DNA from: Clostridia bacterium
Lineage (GTDB): Bacteria > Bacillota > Peptococcia > DRI-13 > UBA5745
Direction: 5' to 3'
Assembly: GCA_018436095.1 (NCBI GenBank)
Contig: JAHDMJ010000001.1
Location: 1 to 64,000 of the forward strand
Length of the DNA stretch: 64,000 nucleotides
The position numbers were made by a program, and so were the translations under genes. The number at the start of each line of letters is the position of its first letter. Position 1 is the first letter of the stretch. The notes beneath the pieces are model-generated. The model saw only the letters and a list, made by a program, of their open reading frames with translations, was not told the origin of the DNA and did not search any database. Of this stretch, positions 16,212 through 25,925 are shown one piece after another.

Positions 16212-16278
16212 GGAAGGGGTATTGCCCATTATCGGCAATTGATAATTAAGTAATAAGCGATTAACGGAGAAACATCTT

Positions 16279-17454
16279 ATGTCAAATATTTATTATGTAT
16301 CGGAAGGCAAATTATATACGGTTCAAGAGGGCAACGGCCGGCTGCTTACCAGTGAAGCAGCGGAAAAATACCGCCAGAATCTTAAAGAAATCGAGAAGCG
16401 CCAGGAATGGAAAACCAGCGGCGCCGGCGCCCGCTTTATGGGCATGGGTACGATGAGCCTGTCGGGTGCCCAATCCACCCCCGAGCATGCTTACGTCAAC
16501 GTAGAATCCCTGACGGCGGCAGGTCCGGAAAAATTAATCTATGCTTTATCCCTGGAGACCTCCGCCGGCCTGCACACCAAAAATCCTCTTAAGGAGGAAG
16601 CCGCCGAAGGGTTCATTCTCCGCCGCAATAATACCCGCATTCATCATATTGATTGCAATCCCCGGGATGGCGCCTTGGTGGCCTCCGTCAGCGACGGACC
16701 CAAAGAATGCCACATCGCCATTATTAAAGAGGAGCATTCGGAGTTTCATGTGATCACCGAAGGGGAAACGATGGATATTACCCCTTCTTATTCCCGGGCA
16801 AATCCCCAGGTTATTTACTACTCCAGTGCCGGTTATTATATAGACCCCCGCAAAAGCAAGACCTATTACGGCAGCTATTGCCTCAATCGGCTGGATTTAG
16901 AAAGCGGCAGCCTGACGGAGGTTATGGCCGATGAAAAATACGACTACATCCGGCCCAAAGAGACGGCGTCCGGCAAACTATACTGTATACGCCGGCCCAA
17001 AACCGCCCCTAAAGAAAGGCCATTTTTGCTGGATATCCTTTTGATTCCTTTTCGCCTGTTGAAAGCCATTTTTGGTTGGCTGAACTTTTTCAGCCGCCGC
17101 TATACGGGAGAGTCATTGGTCAAGGATAAGGAAGGCGGCAGTAATCCCGCCAAACATCAAATGAAAAGCGAAGAAGAGATTTTCATTGAAGGCAATCTGA
17201 TCAACGCCGAAAAAGCCTTGAAAGAGAATATCCGCCAAGGAGAAAAATACCCCGGCATCGCTCCTAAGGGTTGGGAATTGGTATTGATCGGTGAGAATGG
17301 CGATATTGAGATAATAAAAAAAGGCGTCTTGGATTACGCTTTCGACGGGGAGGATCTGCTGTTTTCTAATGGTAAGTATTTGATTCGCCGCCGGGGGCGG
17401 AAAGAAGAAGTGATTTGCCAGGCTAAAGTGGCCGCCAGCATTGTCATAGGTTGA
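16279..17454 (+). CDS. Unknown protein with propeller-like repeats and a hydrophobic segment
   Basis: I do not recognise this 391-residue protein. Short repeated patterns such as IYYVSEGKLYTV, IHHIDCNPRDGALVASVSDGP, CLNRLDLESGSLTEV and DYAFDGEDLLFSNGKYLI look like blades of a beta-propeller (TolB/WD-like). A hydrophobic stretch near residues 254-273 (LLDILLIPFRLLKAIFGWLNFF) may be an amphipathic or membrane helix interrupting the propeller. No signal peptide. ATG follows GGAG at a good distance and a sigma-A promoter is present. It stands alone and converges with the MFS gene. Confidence 0.7.
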   Translation: MSNIYYVSEGKLYTVQEGNGRLLTSEAAEKYRQNLKEIEKRQEWKTSGAGARFMGMGTMSLSGAQSTPEHAYVNVESLTAAGPEKLIYALSLETSAGLHTKNPLKEEAAEGFILRRNNTRIHHIDCNPRDGALVASVSDGPKECHIAIIKEEHSEFHVITEGETMDITPSYSRANPQVIYYSSAGYYIDPRKSKTYYGSYCLNRLDLESGSLTEVMADEKYDYIRPKETASGKLYCIRRPKTAPKERPFLLDILLIPFRLLKAIFGWLNFFSRRYTGESLVKDKEGGSNPAKHQMKSEEEIFIEGNLINAEKALKENIRQGEKYPGIAPKGWELVLIGENGDIEIIKKGVLDYAFDGEDLLFSNGKYLIRRRGRKEEVICQAKVAASIVIG

Positions 17455-17495
17455 TTGTCCCGGGCCGGTTATCTAAGGCTGATTGAGCTGCCAGC

Positions 17496-18905
17496 TCAAC
17501 TCCCGGCTGCCTCTTCCTCCAATTCCTGGCCCCGATTACGGCACCCGGTTTCCAGCATCAACCCTGCCGCCGCCCAGGATATCAGCACCATGAAAAGGCA
17601 GAAGCCGAAGGCCAGCCGGTAAGCGGCGATATCTACGGCGGCAACGGTAGCGGTCCCAGCAGCGGCAGCGGCCCCAGCGGCGGCGCCTGCCCCGGCCACA
17701 ACGCCTGCCCCGGTCACAGCAGCTCCAGCTCCGGCGGCCTTCATCACCGCGCCGATTAGCCCTCCCATGGCCGGCGCCGCTAAGGCAGCCCCCAAAAAGC
17801 AGCCTACATTATAAACGGCCACCGCCATGCCGGCGTAGGCAACGAGATGCATTTCCTTGATCGATATCATCGTCAGCACCACAGCGCTGGTGCAGTAGCC
17901 TAAAAGCAGCAGCAGTCCGCAAAAAACGGGGAAAGGGATAAAGCCGCCGGTATTAGCTGTCATAATCAGCCAGCAAAGGCTGAGAAGGCCGCCGCAAATC
18001 ACAAGAGGCCGCCTGCGCCTGCCTATTCTGCCGGAGATGCCGGTGATGGTCACACTGCCCAGAGCCATGCCGATCAGGGCATACTGTATAGCCGCCGAAG
18101 CCTCCAGGCCGGTTTTGCCGTAGGCGGCAGAAACGAAGGCGGTGCCCCAGACTCCCGTAAGGGCATTGAAGGAACCGAAGAAGCCCAAAGCTACGATGGC
18201 AGGAGGCAAGCTGCGTTTCCGGCTCAGCACAATTCTGAGCCCCCGCCACATTTCTTTTTGCGTCAGAGGCCTGCCGCCGGCTTTGCTGTCAGTCCCCGGT
18301 ATTGGAGACATTCCGGCATCCTCCGGTCTCACGTAAGTCCATTTAAGGTTGGCCAGCCAAACAAAAGCCACCATAGCGCCCAAGATTAAAAAAACCATCC
18401 GCCAGGACATTTGGGTAATCAACCAGGCCAAAGGCGCCTGAGCTACGATTCCGCCTAAATAGCCTAGACAAGAAATCAAACCGTTCATGGCTCCGAACTC
18501 TTTTTCCGTAAACCAATAGGCTACGATTTTTGTCACCGGAACGAAGACCATGGCCGAACCCAGGCCGCAAAGAATCCGTCCGGCAAAAAGCAGCGGCAAA
18601 TTAGAAGCCGCCGCAAAAACCACCGTCCCCAACAATAAAACAAAGTTGCCCAGCATCGCCGTTTTTTTGGGGCCCCAGGAGTCGGCCAGCATGCCCGTAG
18701 GAATTTGCATCATCAAATAGGCATAAAAATAAGATCCCCCTAAAGCGCCAAAGGCTGAAGGAGACAAAGAAAAAGCAGCTTCCAGATCACCTTTGACAAC
18801 ACCCAGGCAAAGCCGCAAAAAAAGGCCGATCACATACAAGCCCATCAACAAAGCAAAAACCAGCCAACGATAATTGGTTGGTTTTTTTATTTTTTTCAAA
18901 GCCAT
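17496..18905 (-). CDS. Major facilitator superfamily transporter with Ala/Gly-rich insert
   Basis: Twelve-helix MFS carrier (about 470 residues). The family motif between helices 2 and 3 is seen as GMLADSWGPKKTAMLG, and the overall pattern resembles anion:cation/hexuronate-type MFS proteins. Substrate unknown. Between the last two helices lies an insert of about 30 residues (near 390-421) made almost only of Ala, Gly, Val and Thr, encoded by imperfect GC-rich repeats at 17637-17735. The preferred start is ATG 18905, with GGAG six bases upstream; ATGs at 18911 and 18917 are alternatives. A sigma-A promoter lies upstream. Confidence 0.85.
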   Translation of the reverse strand: MALKKIKKPTNYRWLVFALLMGLYVIGLFLRLCLGVVKGDLEAAFSLSPSAFGALGGSYFYAYLMMQIPTGMLADSWGPKKTAMLGNFVLLLGTVVFAAASNLPLLFAGRILCGLGSAMVFVPVTKIVAYWFTEKEFGAMNGLISCLGYLGGIVAQAPLAWLITQMSWRMVFLILGAMVAFVWLANLKWTYVRPEDAGMSPIPGTDSKAGGRPLTQKEMWRGLRIVLSRKRSLPPAIVALGFFGSFNALTGVWGTAFVSAAYGKTGLEASAAIQYALIGMALGSVTITGISGRIGRRRRPLVICGGLLSLCWLIMTANTGGFIPFPVFCGLLLLLGYCTSAVVLTMISIKEMHLVAYAGMAVAVYNVGCFLGAALAAPAMGGLIGAVMKAAGAGAAVTGAGVVAGAGAAAGAAAAAGTATVAAVDIAAYRLAFGFCLFMVLISWAAAGLMLETGCRNRGQELEEEAAGS

Positions 18906-18940
18906 ATTCATCTCCATATGACAAAATTCTCAACTCTTAA

Positions 18941-18969
18941 ATTATAGGATAACCCTTTGGGAAAAGCAA
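18941..18969 (-). promoter_or_regulatory. Sigma-A promoter of the MFS gene
   Basis: Minus strand TTGCTT, 17-base spacer, TATAAT; about 35 bases ahead of the start codon. Confidence 0.75.
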
Positions 18970-19009
18970 GTTTATCCCTGTCCTCAACGCAACTTCCCCC
19001 GCTCACGCT

Positions 19010-19050
19010 TAACTTTACACCGATTATCAAACTTTACACAAATATTACAT
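19010..19050 (+). promoter_or_regulatory. Candidate PhoP/PhoB-binding repeats upstream of pst
   Basis: TTTACAC at 19014 and 19033 and ATTACAT at 19044 form a set of direct repeats, the last two 11 bp apart as in Pho boxes. They lie about 90 bases ahead of pstS, in the stretch between divergent MFS and pst genes. The response regulator of this operon is the natural ligand. Confidence 0.5.
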
Positions 19051-19135
19051 AAGCCTGTGGTTGATTTATATATTCTTTCGCTAATCTGGCATCGTAGTAA
19101 ACAATTCAAAAAACGAGATTATTGGAGGAAATATT

Positions 19136-20077
19136 ATGAAAAAAGTAATATCCATTTTATTATTAATCGTTTTAGCGGCCTTTACCCTTGCAGGCTGCGG
19201 CAGTGGCGGCAATCAGGGGTCCACTACTCCCCCGGCAACCCAACCGGCAACTCAGCCTGCAACCCAACCGGCAACCCAGGCCAGCAACTTTAAAGCCGAC
19301 AGCGATATCAGCGTTATTTCCCGGGAAGACGGCTCCGGTACCCGGGGGGCCTTCATTGAACTTCTGGGCATCGAACAAAAAGGCAGCGACGGCTCAAAGA
19401 AGGATTTAACGACTAAGGAAGCCATTATCGCCCGTCAGACCGACATCGTCATGACTCAGGTAGCCGGCGACCGCTACGCTATCGGATATATCTCTTTAGG
19501 CTCTTTAAATGATACGGTGAAAGCCCTGCAGATTGAAGGCGTAACTCCTTCCCCCGCCACCGTAAAAGACGGCACCTATCCCATTGCCCGGCCTTTCAAC
19601 ATTGCCACCAAAGGCGAACCTTCCGGCCTGGCCAAGGATTTCATTGACTTCATTCTTTCGGCAGAAGGCCAGGCAGTAGTAGGCAAAGGCTATATTGCTA
19701 TTGACGAAAGCGCTCCTGCCTATAACGGCAGCAAGCCCTCCGGCAAAATCGTGGTAGCGGGCTCTTCCTCCGTTACCCCCGTCATGGAAAAACTGAAAGA
19801 GGCTTATGTGACGATTAACCCCAATGCCAATATTGAAATTCAACAAAGCGACTCTTCCGCCGGTATGACCGGAGCCATTGACGGCACCTGCGATATCGGT
19901 ATGGCCAGCCGGGAATTGAAAGACAGCGAGAAGGAAGTTCTTACTCCTATCCAGATCGCCCTGGACGGTATTGCGGTGGTCGTCAATAAAGAAAACCCCG
20001 CTTCCGATCTTTCCCAAGACCAGGTGAAGTCCATTTATATCGGAGAGGTTCTGCGCTGGAGTGAAACCGCAAAATGA
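19136..20077 (+). CDS. pstS: Phosphate-binding lipoprotein PstS, halves in permuted order
   Basis: Extracellular phosphate receptor of the Pst ABC transporter. The signal peptide ends in a lipobox (TLAGCG, Cys near 21), followed by a linker with repeated PATQ units (about 30-49). The two halves of the PstS domain come in reversed order: residues about 55-195 carry ISREDGSGTRGAFIELL, IGYISLGSLNDTVKALQIEGV and TKGEPSGLAKDFIDFILSAEG, normally the C-terminal half; residues about 205-313 carry VVAGSSSVTPVMEKL, SDSSAGM, DIGMASRELKDSEKEV and IALDGIAVVVN, normally the N-terminal half. All phosphate-loop motifs are kept. The stop overlaps pstC by four bases. SD GGAGG precedes the ATG. Confidence 0.9.
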   Translation: MKKVISILLLIVLAAFTLAGCGSGGNQGSTTPPATQPATQPATQPATQASNFKADSDISVISREDGSGTRGAFIELLGIEQKGSDGSKKDLTTKEAIIARQTDIVMTQVAGDRYAIGYISLGSLNDTVKALQIEGVTPSPATVKDGTYPIARPFNIATKGEPSGLAKDFIDFILSAEGQAVVGKGYIAIDESAPAYNGSKPSGKIVVAGSSSVTPVMEKLKEAYVTINPNANIEIQQSDSSAGMTGAIDGTCDIGMASRELKDSEKEVLTPIQIALDGIAVVVNKENPASDLSQDQVKSIYIGEVLRWSETAK

Positions 20078-20910
20078 GTAAACAGTTAGAAAAAATCATG
20101 GCCGCCGTCTTTCTGGCCTCGGCCCTTGCCTCTATCCTGGCGGTAGCTCTCATTTGCATATTCCTGCTGTCTCAAGGAATCCCGGCTATGGGCAAGATTG
20201 GTCTTTTCGACTTCCTGTTAGGGAGGGAATGGTCCCCTACGGACATCCCTCCCGCCTTTGGCATTCTCCCCATGATCGTGGGCAGCCTTTATGTAACGGC
20301 AGGAGCCATTGTGCTGGGGGTGCCTGTAGGCATCCTGACGGCAGTCTTTTTGGCCAGGGTCTGCCCTAAAAAAATCTACAAAATGATCCGGCCCGGCGTA
20401 GAGCTGATGTCGGGAATTCCCTCGGTGGTTTACGGCTTTTTTGGCATGATGACCATCGTGCCCTTATTTAAAAGCAGCATTCTCTCCGCCGCCATCTTGC
20501 TGGGCATCATGATCCTGCCTACCATCATCGCTCTGGCCGAAAGCTCCCTTAGAGCCGTGCCGGAAAATTATTATGAAGGAGCCCTGGCTTTGGGGGCCGG
20601 CCACTACCGCAGCATATTCTGCGTTGTGGTGCCGGCAGCAAAATCCGGTATCTTCGCCTCGGTTGTATTAGGCATCGGACGGGCCATCGGTGAAACCATG
20701 GCCGTGATCATGGTGGCCGGCAACCAGCCCCGGATGCCCGTCTCTCTTTTTAAAGGCGTCCGAACCCTGACAGCCAATATCGTCATGGAAATGGGCTATG
20801 CCGCCGAGCTCCACCGGGAAGCGCTGATCGCTACCGGCGTAGTGCTGTTTATTTTTATTCTTATTATTAATATAAGCCTTTTTGCTTTTAAAAGGAGGGT
20901 TAAAGGGTGA
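20074..20910 (+). CDS. pstC: Phosphate ABC transporter permease PstC
   Basis: Membrane subunit of the Pst transporter, 278 residues with six helices. The permease EAA-like loop reads SLRAVPENYYEGALALGAGHYRSIF, followed by GRAIGETMAVIMVAGN, which is typical of PstC. Starts inside the last codons of pstS (ATGA overlap) and ends overlapping pstA. Heterodimerises with PstA. The length is at the short end of the family but the core is complete. Confidence 0.95.
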   Translation: MSKQLEKIMAAVFLASALASILAVALICIFLLSQGIPAMGKIGLFDFLLGREWSPTDIPPAFGILPMIVGSLYVTAGAIVLGVPVGILTAVFLARVCPKKIYKMIRPGVELMSGIPSVVYGFFGMMTIVPLFKSSILSAAILLGIMILPTIIALAESSLRAVPENYYEGALALGAGHYRSIFCVVVPAAKSGIFASVVLGIGRAIGETMAVIMVAGNQPRMPVSLFKGVRTLTANIVMEMGYAAELHREALIATGVVLFIFILIINISLFAFKRRVKG

Positions 20911-21812
20911 GCGGCATGCCGAAAAAAGCAGCAAAACACATAGCGGAAATTACAGCGCAAAGCCCGGCAAGAACCCGCGGCCGGTCAGGAACCCGCCGCT
21001 GGCCGGAAACCCTTCTGGCCCTGCTCACCTGGTCAGCGGCCATTCTCACCATCGGCACCCTGCTTTTCTTAGTAGGCTTCGTTCTCATCAAAGGCTTGCC
21101 CCATATCAAACCTTCTTTGTTTGCCTTGACTTACAACAGCGTAAACGTTTCCCTTTTGCCGGCTCTGATCTCGACGGTGATGATGACCGCCCTCTCCCTG
21201 GCCTTTGCCGTCCCCCTGGGCGTATTTGCCGCCATCTATCTGGTGGAATACGCCAAACGCAGCAATAAAGCTGTGGTCCTTGTCCGCATGACCACCGAAA
21301 CTCTTTCGGGGATACCCTCTATTGTTTACGGCCTCTTTGGACTTTTATTTTTTGTGACGTTCCTGGGCTGGGGCTTTTCCCTGCTGGCAGGAGCCTTCAC
21401 TCTGGCCATCATGATTCTGCCCCTGATCATGCGTTCCAGCGAAGAGGCGCTGAAATCTGTGCCCGACAGTTACCGGGAGGGGGCTTTTGGCCTGGGGGCC
21501 GGCAAGCTCCGCACCGTATTTAATATTGTCTTGCCCTCGGCTATGCCCGGAATCTTAGCCGGTATTATTCTGGCCGTGGGACGGATTGTGGGCGAAACGG
21601 CGGCTCTGATCTACACCGCGGGAACGGTGGCCCAGATTCCCCTAAGCCCCATGCAGTCAGCCCGTACCCTCTCCGTACATATGTACGCCCTGTCCAGCGA
21701 AGGGCTGCATACCCAGGAGGCTTATGCCACAGCGGTAGTTCTGCTGCTTGTGGTAATCCTGATTAACGCAGCGGCGGCAAAAATAGCCCGGCGTATTGGA
21801 GGCACACAATGA
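20907..21812 (+). CDS. pstA: Phosphate ABC transporter permease PstA
   Basis: Second membrane subunit, 301 residues. The cytoplasmic N-terminus (about 1-35) is basic and longer than usual; six helices follow. Typical motifs: [20 protein letters not shown], the EAA loop [27 protein letters not shown] and [16 protein letters not shown]. The GTG start codon at 20907 lies inside the end of pstC, preceded by AAAGGAGGGTTAAAG. Overlaps pstB by four bases. Confidence 0.95.
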   Translation: MSGMPKKAAKHIAEITAQSPARTRGRSGTRRWPETLLALLTWSAAILTIGTLLFLVGFVLIKGLPHIKPSLFALTYNSVNVSLLPALISTVMMTALSLAFAVPLGVFAAIYLVEYAKRSNKAVVLVRMTTETLSGIPSIVYGLFGLLFFVTFLGWGFSLLAGAFTLAIMILPLIMRSSEEALKSVPDSYREGAFGLGAGKLRTVFNIVLPSAMPGILAGIILAVGRIVGETAALIYTAGTVAQIPLSPMQSARTLSVHMYALSSEGLHTQEAYATAVVLLLVVILINAAAAKIARRIGGTQ

Positions 21813-22558
21813 ATTGTTTTGAAATCAAAGATCTTAATTTATATTACGGCGATTTTCATGCTCTCAAGAGTATCGATATGGCTATTGAGCAGGATAAGAT
21901 CACCGCTTTTATCGGGCCTTCCGGCTGCGGCAAATCCACGTTGATTAAAAGTCTTAACCGTATGAATGATTTAGTGGAAGACTGCAAAATCACCGGCGAA
22001 ATCAGTTTATACGGCGAGGATATCTACGGCAATATTGATATCAACCTGCTGCGCAAACGGGTGGGTATGGTTTTTCAAAAACCCAATCCCTTTCCCATGA
22101 GCGTTTACGACAATATCGCTTTTGGCCCAAGGACCCATGGCGTCCGGTCAAAATACCAATTGGATCAGATCGTTGAAGAATCCCTGCATAATGCGGCTAT
22201 CTGGGATGAGCTAAAAGACCGGCTTCACAAATCCGCCCTGGGCCTTTCCGGCGGCCAGCAGCAGCGCCTTTGCATCGCCCGGGCTTTGGCGGTATCGCCG
22301 GAAGTGCTGCTGCTGGATGAACCAACCAGCGCTTTGGACCCTATCTCTACCGGCAAGATCGAGGAGCTGCTGCTGACTTTGCGGGAAAGGTATAGTATAA
22401 TTATTGTTACCCACAATATGCAGCAGGCTACCCGGATCAGCGATAATACGGCCTTTTTTCTTTTGGGAGAGGTGGTTGAATACGGCAGTACCGAAGGTAT
22501 TTTCTCTATGCCCCGGGATAAACGGACCGAAGATTATATTACAGGGAGGTTTGGATGA
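21809..22558 (+). CDS. pstB: Phosphate ABC transporter ATPase PstB
   Basis: Cytosolic ATP-binding subunit, 249 residues. Walker [10 protein letters not shown] (about 36-44), Q-loop [20 protein letters not shown], signature [16 protein letters not shown], Walker [15 protein letters not shown]-loop TH. The PNPFPMS element is diagnostic for PstB. It overlaps both neighbours, so the whole transporter is made from one translationally coupled message. Confidence 0.97.
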   Translation: MNCFEIKDLNLYYGDFHALKSIDMAIEQDKITAFIGPSGCGKSTLIKSLNRMNDLVEDCKITGEISLYGEDIYGNIDINLLRKRVGMVFQKPNPFPMSVYDNIAFGPRTHGVRSKYQLDQIVEESLHNAAIWDELKDRLHKSALGLSGGQQQRLCIARALAVSPEVLLLDEPTSALDPISTGKIEELLLTLRERYSIIIVTHNMQQATRISDNTAFFLLGEVVEYGSTEGIFSMPRDKRTEDYITGRFG

Positions 22559-23214
22559 TGCGCAGCCGGTTTGACGAGTCATTAACACTTTTGAACAATA
22601 GCCTGATTGAAATGGGCGGCTTGGTTGAAGGCGCCATTTTCAAAGCCACCCAGGCGCTGCTGGAGCAAGATGCCGAAAAAGCCAGAAGCATCATTGACGG
22701 CGACAGCGTCATCGACGAAAAAGAAAAAGATATTGAAAGCCAGTGCTTAAAGCTTTTGCTGCACCAGCAGCCGGTGGCCCGGGATCTGCGGCAGATTTCC
22801 ACCGCCCTGAAAATGATCACCGATATGGAACGTATCGGCGACCAGGCCGCCGATATCTCTGAGCTTTGCATTTATCTGGCGGAACAGCAATACATCAAAA
22901 AACTGGAACACATTCCCCAAATGGCCGGCGAAACCATTAAGATGGTGACCTGGGCCATTGACGCCTTTGTCAAAAAAGATCAGGCATTGGCTGAAACCGT
23001 CATTGCCCATGACGACGTGGTGGATTCCCTGTACGTTACCGTCAAAAGGGATCTGATCGATTTGGTTCATGAGGATGTGAAAACCGGCGAACAGGCTTTT
23101 GATCTTATGCAAATTGCCAAGTATTACGAACGTATCGGCGATCACGCCGTTAATATTGCCGAATGGGTAATTTTCTCCATAACCGGCAAACATAAAGACA
23201 AGCAAGTATTGTAA
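22555..23214 (+). CDS. phoU: Phosphate signalling regulator PhoU
   Basis: Helical protein of two PhoU repeats (219 residues) that links Pst transport to the histidine kinase. The repeats carry the metal-binding E/D-xx-ERIGD signature: [13 protein letters not shown] (about 84-96) and [16 protein letters not shown] (about 187-202). Starts overlapping pstB. Loss of PhoU in relatives leads to constitutive Pho response. Confidence 0.95.
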   Translation: MMRSRFDESLTLLNNSLIEMGGLVEGAIFKATQALLEQDAEKARSIIDGDSVIDEKEKDIESQCLKLLLHQQPVARDLRQISTALKMITDMERIGDQAADISELCIYLAEQQYIKKLEHIPQMAGETIKMVTWAIDAFVKKDQALAETVIAHDDVVDSLYVTVKRDLIDLVHEDVKTGEQAFDLMQIAKYYERIGDHAVNIAEWVIFSITGKHKDKQVL

Positions 23215-23309
23215 GCGAAGGCATAGGCCTTAATAATTCCCCTTCAAAATTTCAATCGTCGAGAAGTGAGCGAAGGCCGGATTTGACCTTTCAGAAATGA
23301 GGTGGACTT

Positions 23310-24005
23310 TTGCAGAAGATATTTATTGTGGAAGATGAGGACCACATTCGCAAAATGGTCTCCTACGCCTTGGCCATGGCCGGCTTTGAGGCCCAGGGCT
23401 TCATGGATGGCGAAGCTTTTTGGCAGGGCTTGGAAGCCCATTGGCCGGCTTTAATTTTGCTGGATATTATGCTGCCCGGCGAGGATGGCCTCTCTATTCT
23501 TAAACGCCTCAGACAATCGGAAAAATACGCCAAAATCCCCGTCATCCTGCTGACGGCCAAAGGTACGGAGTACGACCGTATCAACGGGCTGGATCTGGGA
23601 GCCGACGATTACATTACCAAGCCTTTTTCCGTCATGGAGGCCATATCCCGTATAAAAGCAGTGCTGCGCCGCTCCGGCCAGGAGCCCCGTCAAACTTCGG
23701 AAATACAAATTGCCGGCCTTCGTCTCCATAAAGACAAAAGAACGGTATATGCCGGGGACCGGGAGATCACGCTGACTTATAAGGAATTCGAATTGCTGCA
23801 ATACCTGATGGTTAACGAAGATATTGTGTTGTCCCGGGATAAGCTGCTGGAGCAAATCTGGGGCTTTGACTACAACGGCGAAAGCCGCACGGTGGATATG
23901 CATATTAAGTCCCTGCGCCAGAAGCTGGGGGATAGCGGCAGCATCATTAAGACGGTGCGCAACATTGGATACAAGGCCTCGGGAGGATCGGAGGTTAAGA
24001 GTTGA
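23310..24005 (+). CDS. phoP: PhoB/PhoP-type response regulator
   Basis: OmpR-class regulator of 231 residues. The receiver domain (about 1-115) has the acidic pair in VEDEDH, the phosphorylation site in LILLDIMLPGEDG, and the conserved Thr/Lys (LLTAKG, KPFS). The C-terminal winged helix (about 130-228) contains LTYKEFELLQYLMVNEDIVLSRDKLLEQIWGFDY. The start is TTG at 23310, preceded by GAGGTGG; no ATG lies near. It overlaps the kinase gene by four bases. In this context it should control the pst genes in phosphate limitation. Confidence 0.92.
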   Translation: MQKIFIVEDEDHIRKMVSYALAMAGFEAQGFMDGEAFWQGLEAHWPALILLDIMLPGEDGLSILKRLRQSEKYAKIPVILLTAKGTEYDRINGLDLGADDYITKPFSVMEAISRIKAVLRRSGQEPRQTSEIQIAGLRLHKDKRTVYAGDREITLTYKEFELLQYLMVNEDIVLSRDKLLEQIWGFDYNGESRTVDMHIKSLRQKLGDSGSIIKTVRNIGYKASGGSEVKS

Positions 24006-25642
24006 GAAAGCGTATTTTTCTTAATATGATGCTGTTGCTTGCTTCTAGCCTCATCGTCCTTTCGCTGCTGCTCTGCCTGCTGTTTTACGGGCAGCTTTCA
24101 ACTATTGTGCAAGGGGACCTGCGGGATCTGGCGGAAGTCTTCCGGGACAACAGCTCGGCCACAGCCATGGAAGCTTTTTTCCAGGCGCCGCGAAACAACG
24201 TCCGTATCTCCATCATCTCCCCTCCGGGCCAGGTTGTTTTCGACAATACGGTAGAAGCTGCCGGCCTGCCCAATCACGGTGACCGCAGTGAAGTGATTCA
24301 GGCTATGGAAATCGGTGTCGGTGAAGCCAAGCGTTTTTCCGATACTCTTGATGAAGAAACCTACTATTATGCCGTCAGAATGACCGACGGCTATGTATTG
24401 CGGGTGGCTAAAACCACCAGCAGTATGCTGGGTATGTTTGTCCGCTCCCTGCCTGTGGCGGCCTGCGTAATTTTAGTAATGATCATTGCCGGTTACATTC
24501 TGGCCGGCCGGCTGACCAAACGCATCCTTGCACCCATTAACAGCGTTGATCTCACCGCCGGCGTTGTCTTGCCCTATGACGAACTGGCCCCCTTTGCAGG
24601 CATGATCAATCAGCAGCGCCAGCGGATCGAGAGCCAAATAACAGACCTGCGCCAGCGTACAGACACCATTGAAGCTATTCTGGACAATATGAGCGAGGGA
24701 ATCCTGTTGCTGGACAAAAACGGCAGTATTCTCACTATTAATAAAAGTGCCTCCGCTTTTTTTACTATTCCCGACGCCGCCGGCAAAAATATTTTGGAGC
24801 TTTTCCGGAAGAAGGATGTTTTGGAGCATATCCGCAGCGCTTTAGCCGGCCGCCGCAGCGAGATGAACTTTTCCCGGCAGGACAAAATCTACCGTATGCA
24901 TTGCAGCCCCGTAGCCGGCAACGGCGCCATTATCCTCTTTATGGATATCACCGGCAGAATGCAGGCCGAAGCCCTGCGCCGGGAATTTTCCGCCAATGTC
25001 TCCCATGAGCTGAAAACTCCCCTTACCACCATTTACGGCTATGCCGAAATGCTGGATACCGGTATGGTTAAGGAAGAGGATAAGCCCGCTTTTTATGGTC
25101 ACATGAAAGATGAGGCCTCCCGTATGATCGCCCTCATCGAAAATATTCTGCTGATTTCCAAGCTGGATGAAAAAGCAGGTCAGGAGTTATTGGAAGAGGT
25201 GGACCTCTCCGCCGTTATTAACGAAACCGTAGAATCCCTTTCGCCAAAAGCCGCCGCCGGCAACGTCACTTTCGAGATTTCTGCCGAGAAAGCGGTTATG
25301 AGGGCTAACCGCTCCCAAATGGATGAGCTTTTTTACAACCTCATCGATAACGCTATTAAATACAATAAGCCGGGGGGCTTGATCAGCATTACTCTGCTCA
25401 GCACAGGGGACCAGCTAAAGCTGACGGTGGCCGACACCGGTATCGGCATCCCCCAAGAGGTGCAGGACCGGGTTTTTGAACGGTTTTACCGGGTGGACCT
25501 GTCCCGCTCCAAAAAAACCGGCGGCAGCGGCCTGGGCTTATCCATCGTCAAGCATATTGTTATGGCTCATCATGGCAGAATCGAACTGAAAAGCCAAGTA
25601 GGCCAAGGTACGGAAATTAATGTTTATTTTCCATTAAAATAA
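24002..25642 (+). CDS. phoR: PhoR-type sensor histidine kinase
   Basis: Membrane kinase of 546 residues starting with TTG. Transmembrane helices near 8-32 and 148-172 flank an extracytoplasmic domain; a HAMP-like linker, a PAS domain (about 225-320: TIEAILDNMSEGILLLDKNGSI), a HisKA domain with H-box FSANVSHELKTPLTTIYGYAEM and a HATPase (DNAIKYN, DTGIGIP, GGSGLGLSIVKHI) follow. Domain order matches B. subtilis PhoR. Last gene of the pst-pho operon; a terminator follows. Confidence 0.93.
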   Translation: MRKRIFLNMMLLLASSLIVLSLLLCLLFYGQLSTIVQGDLRDLAEVFRDNSSATAMEAFFQAPRNNVRISIISPPGQVVFDNTVEAAGLPNHGDRSEVIQAMEIGVGEAKRFSDTLDEETYYYAVRMTDGYVLRVAKTTSSMLGMFVRSLPVAACVILVMIIAGYILAGRLTKRILAPINSVDLTAGVVLPYDELAPFAGMINQQRQRIESQITDLRQRTDTIEAILDNMSEGILLLDKNGSILTINKSASAFFTIPDAAGKNILELFRKKDVLEHIRSALAGRRSEMNFSRQDKIYRMHCSPVAGNGAIILFMDITGRMQAEALRREFSANVSHELKTPLTTIYGYAEMLDTGMVKEEDKPAFYGHMKDEASRMIALIENILLISKLDEKAGQELLEEVDLSAVINETVESLSPKAAAGNVTFEISAEKAVMRANRSQMDELFYNLIDNAIKYNKPGGLISITLLSTGDQLKLTVADTGIGIPQEVQDRVFERFYRVDLSRSKKTGGSGLGLSIVKHIVMAHHGRIELKSQVGQGTEINVYFPLK

Positions 25643-25740
25643 GCTTCTATAAGCCGCGATTTTAATACATCGGTTTGAAGGGACTGCCGCAAAATGGCGT
25701 CTCTTTTTTCTTGTGCAATAAGGGGGCCGAACAATCTAAA

Positions 25741-25795
25741 GGGCTCCGTCTCAAATCGGTTTTAAAAAATCAATTCCCGCCGGAGCCCTTTTTTC
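25741..25795 (+). terminator. Terminator of the pst-pho operon
   Basis: Stem GGGCTCCG / CGGAGCCC with a long loop, followed by six T residues. Confidence 0.8.
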
Positions 25796-25925
25796 TTTCA
25801 AATAAAATTAAATTCGATATTTTTTCCCCAAAAAGCTATTTTTTGTTGTATAATTGCTTCATGATTTTCTTTATTACTTCAGAATAACCCCTGGTTGAAA
25901 GAATACGTCTTTATGGGAGGATTTA

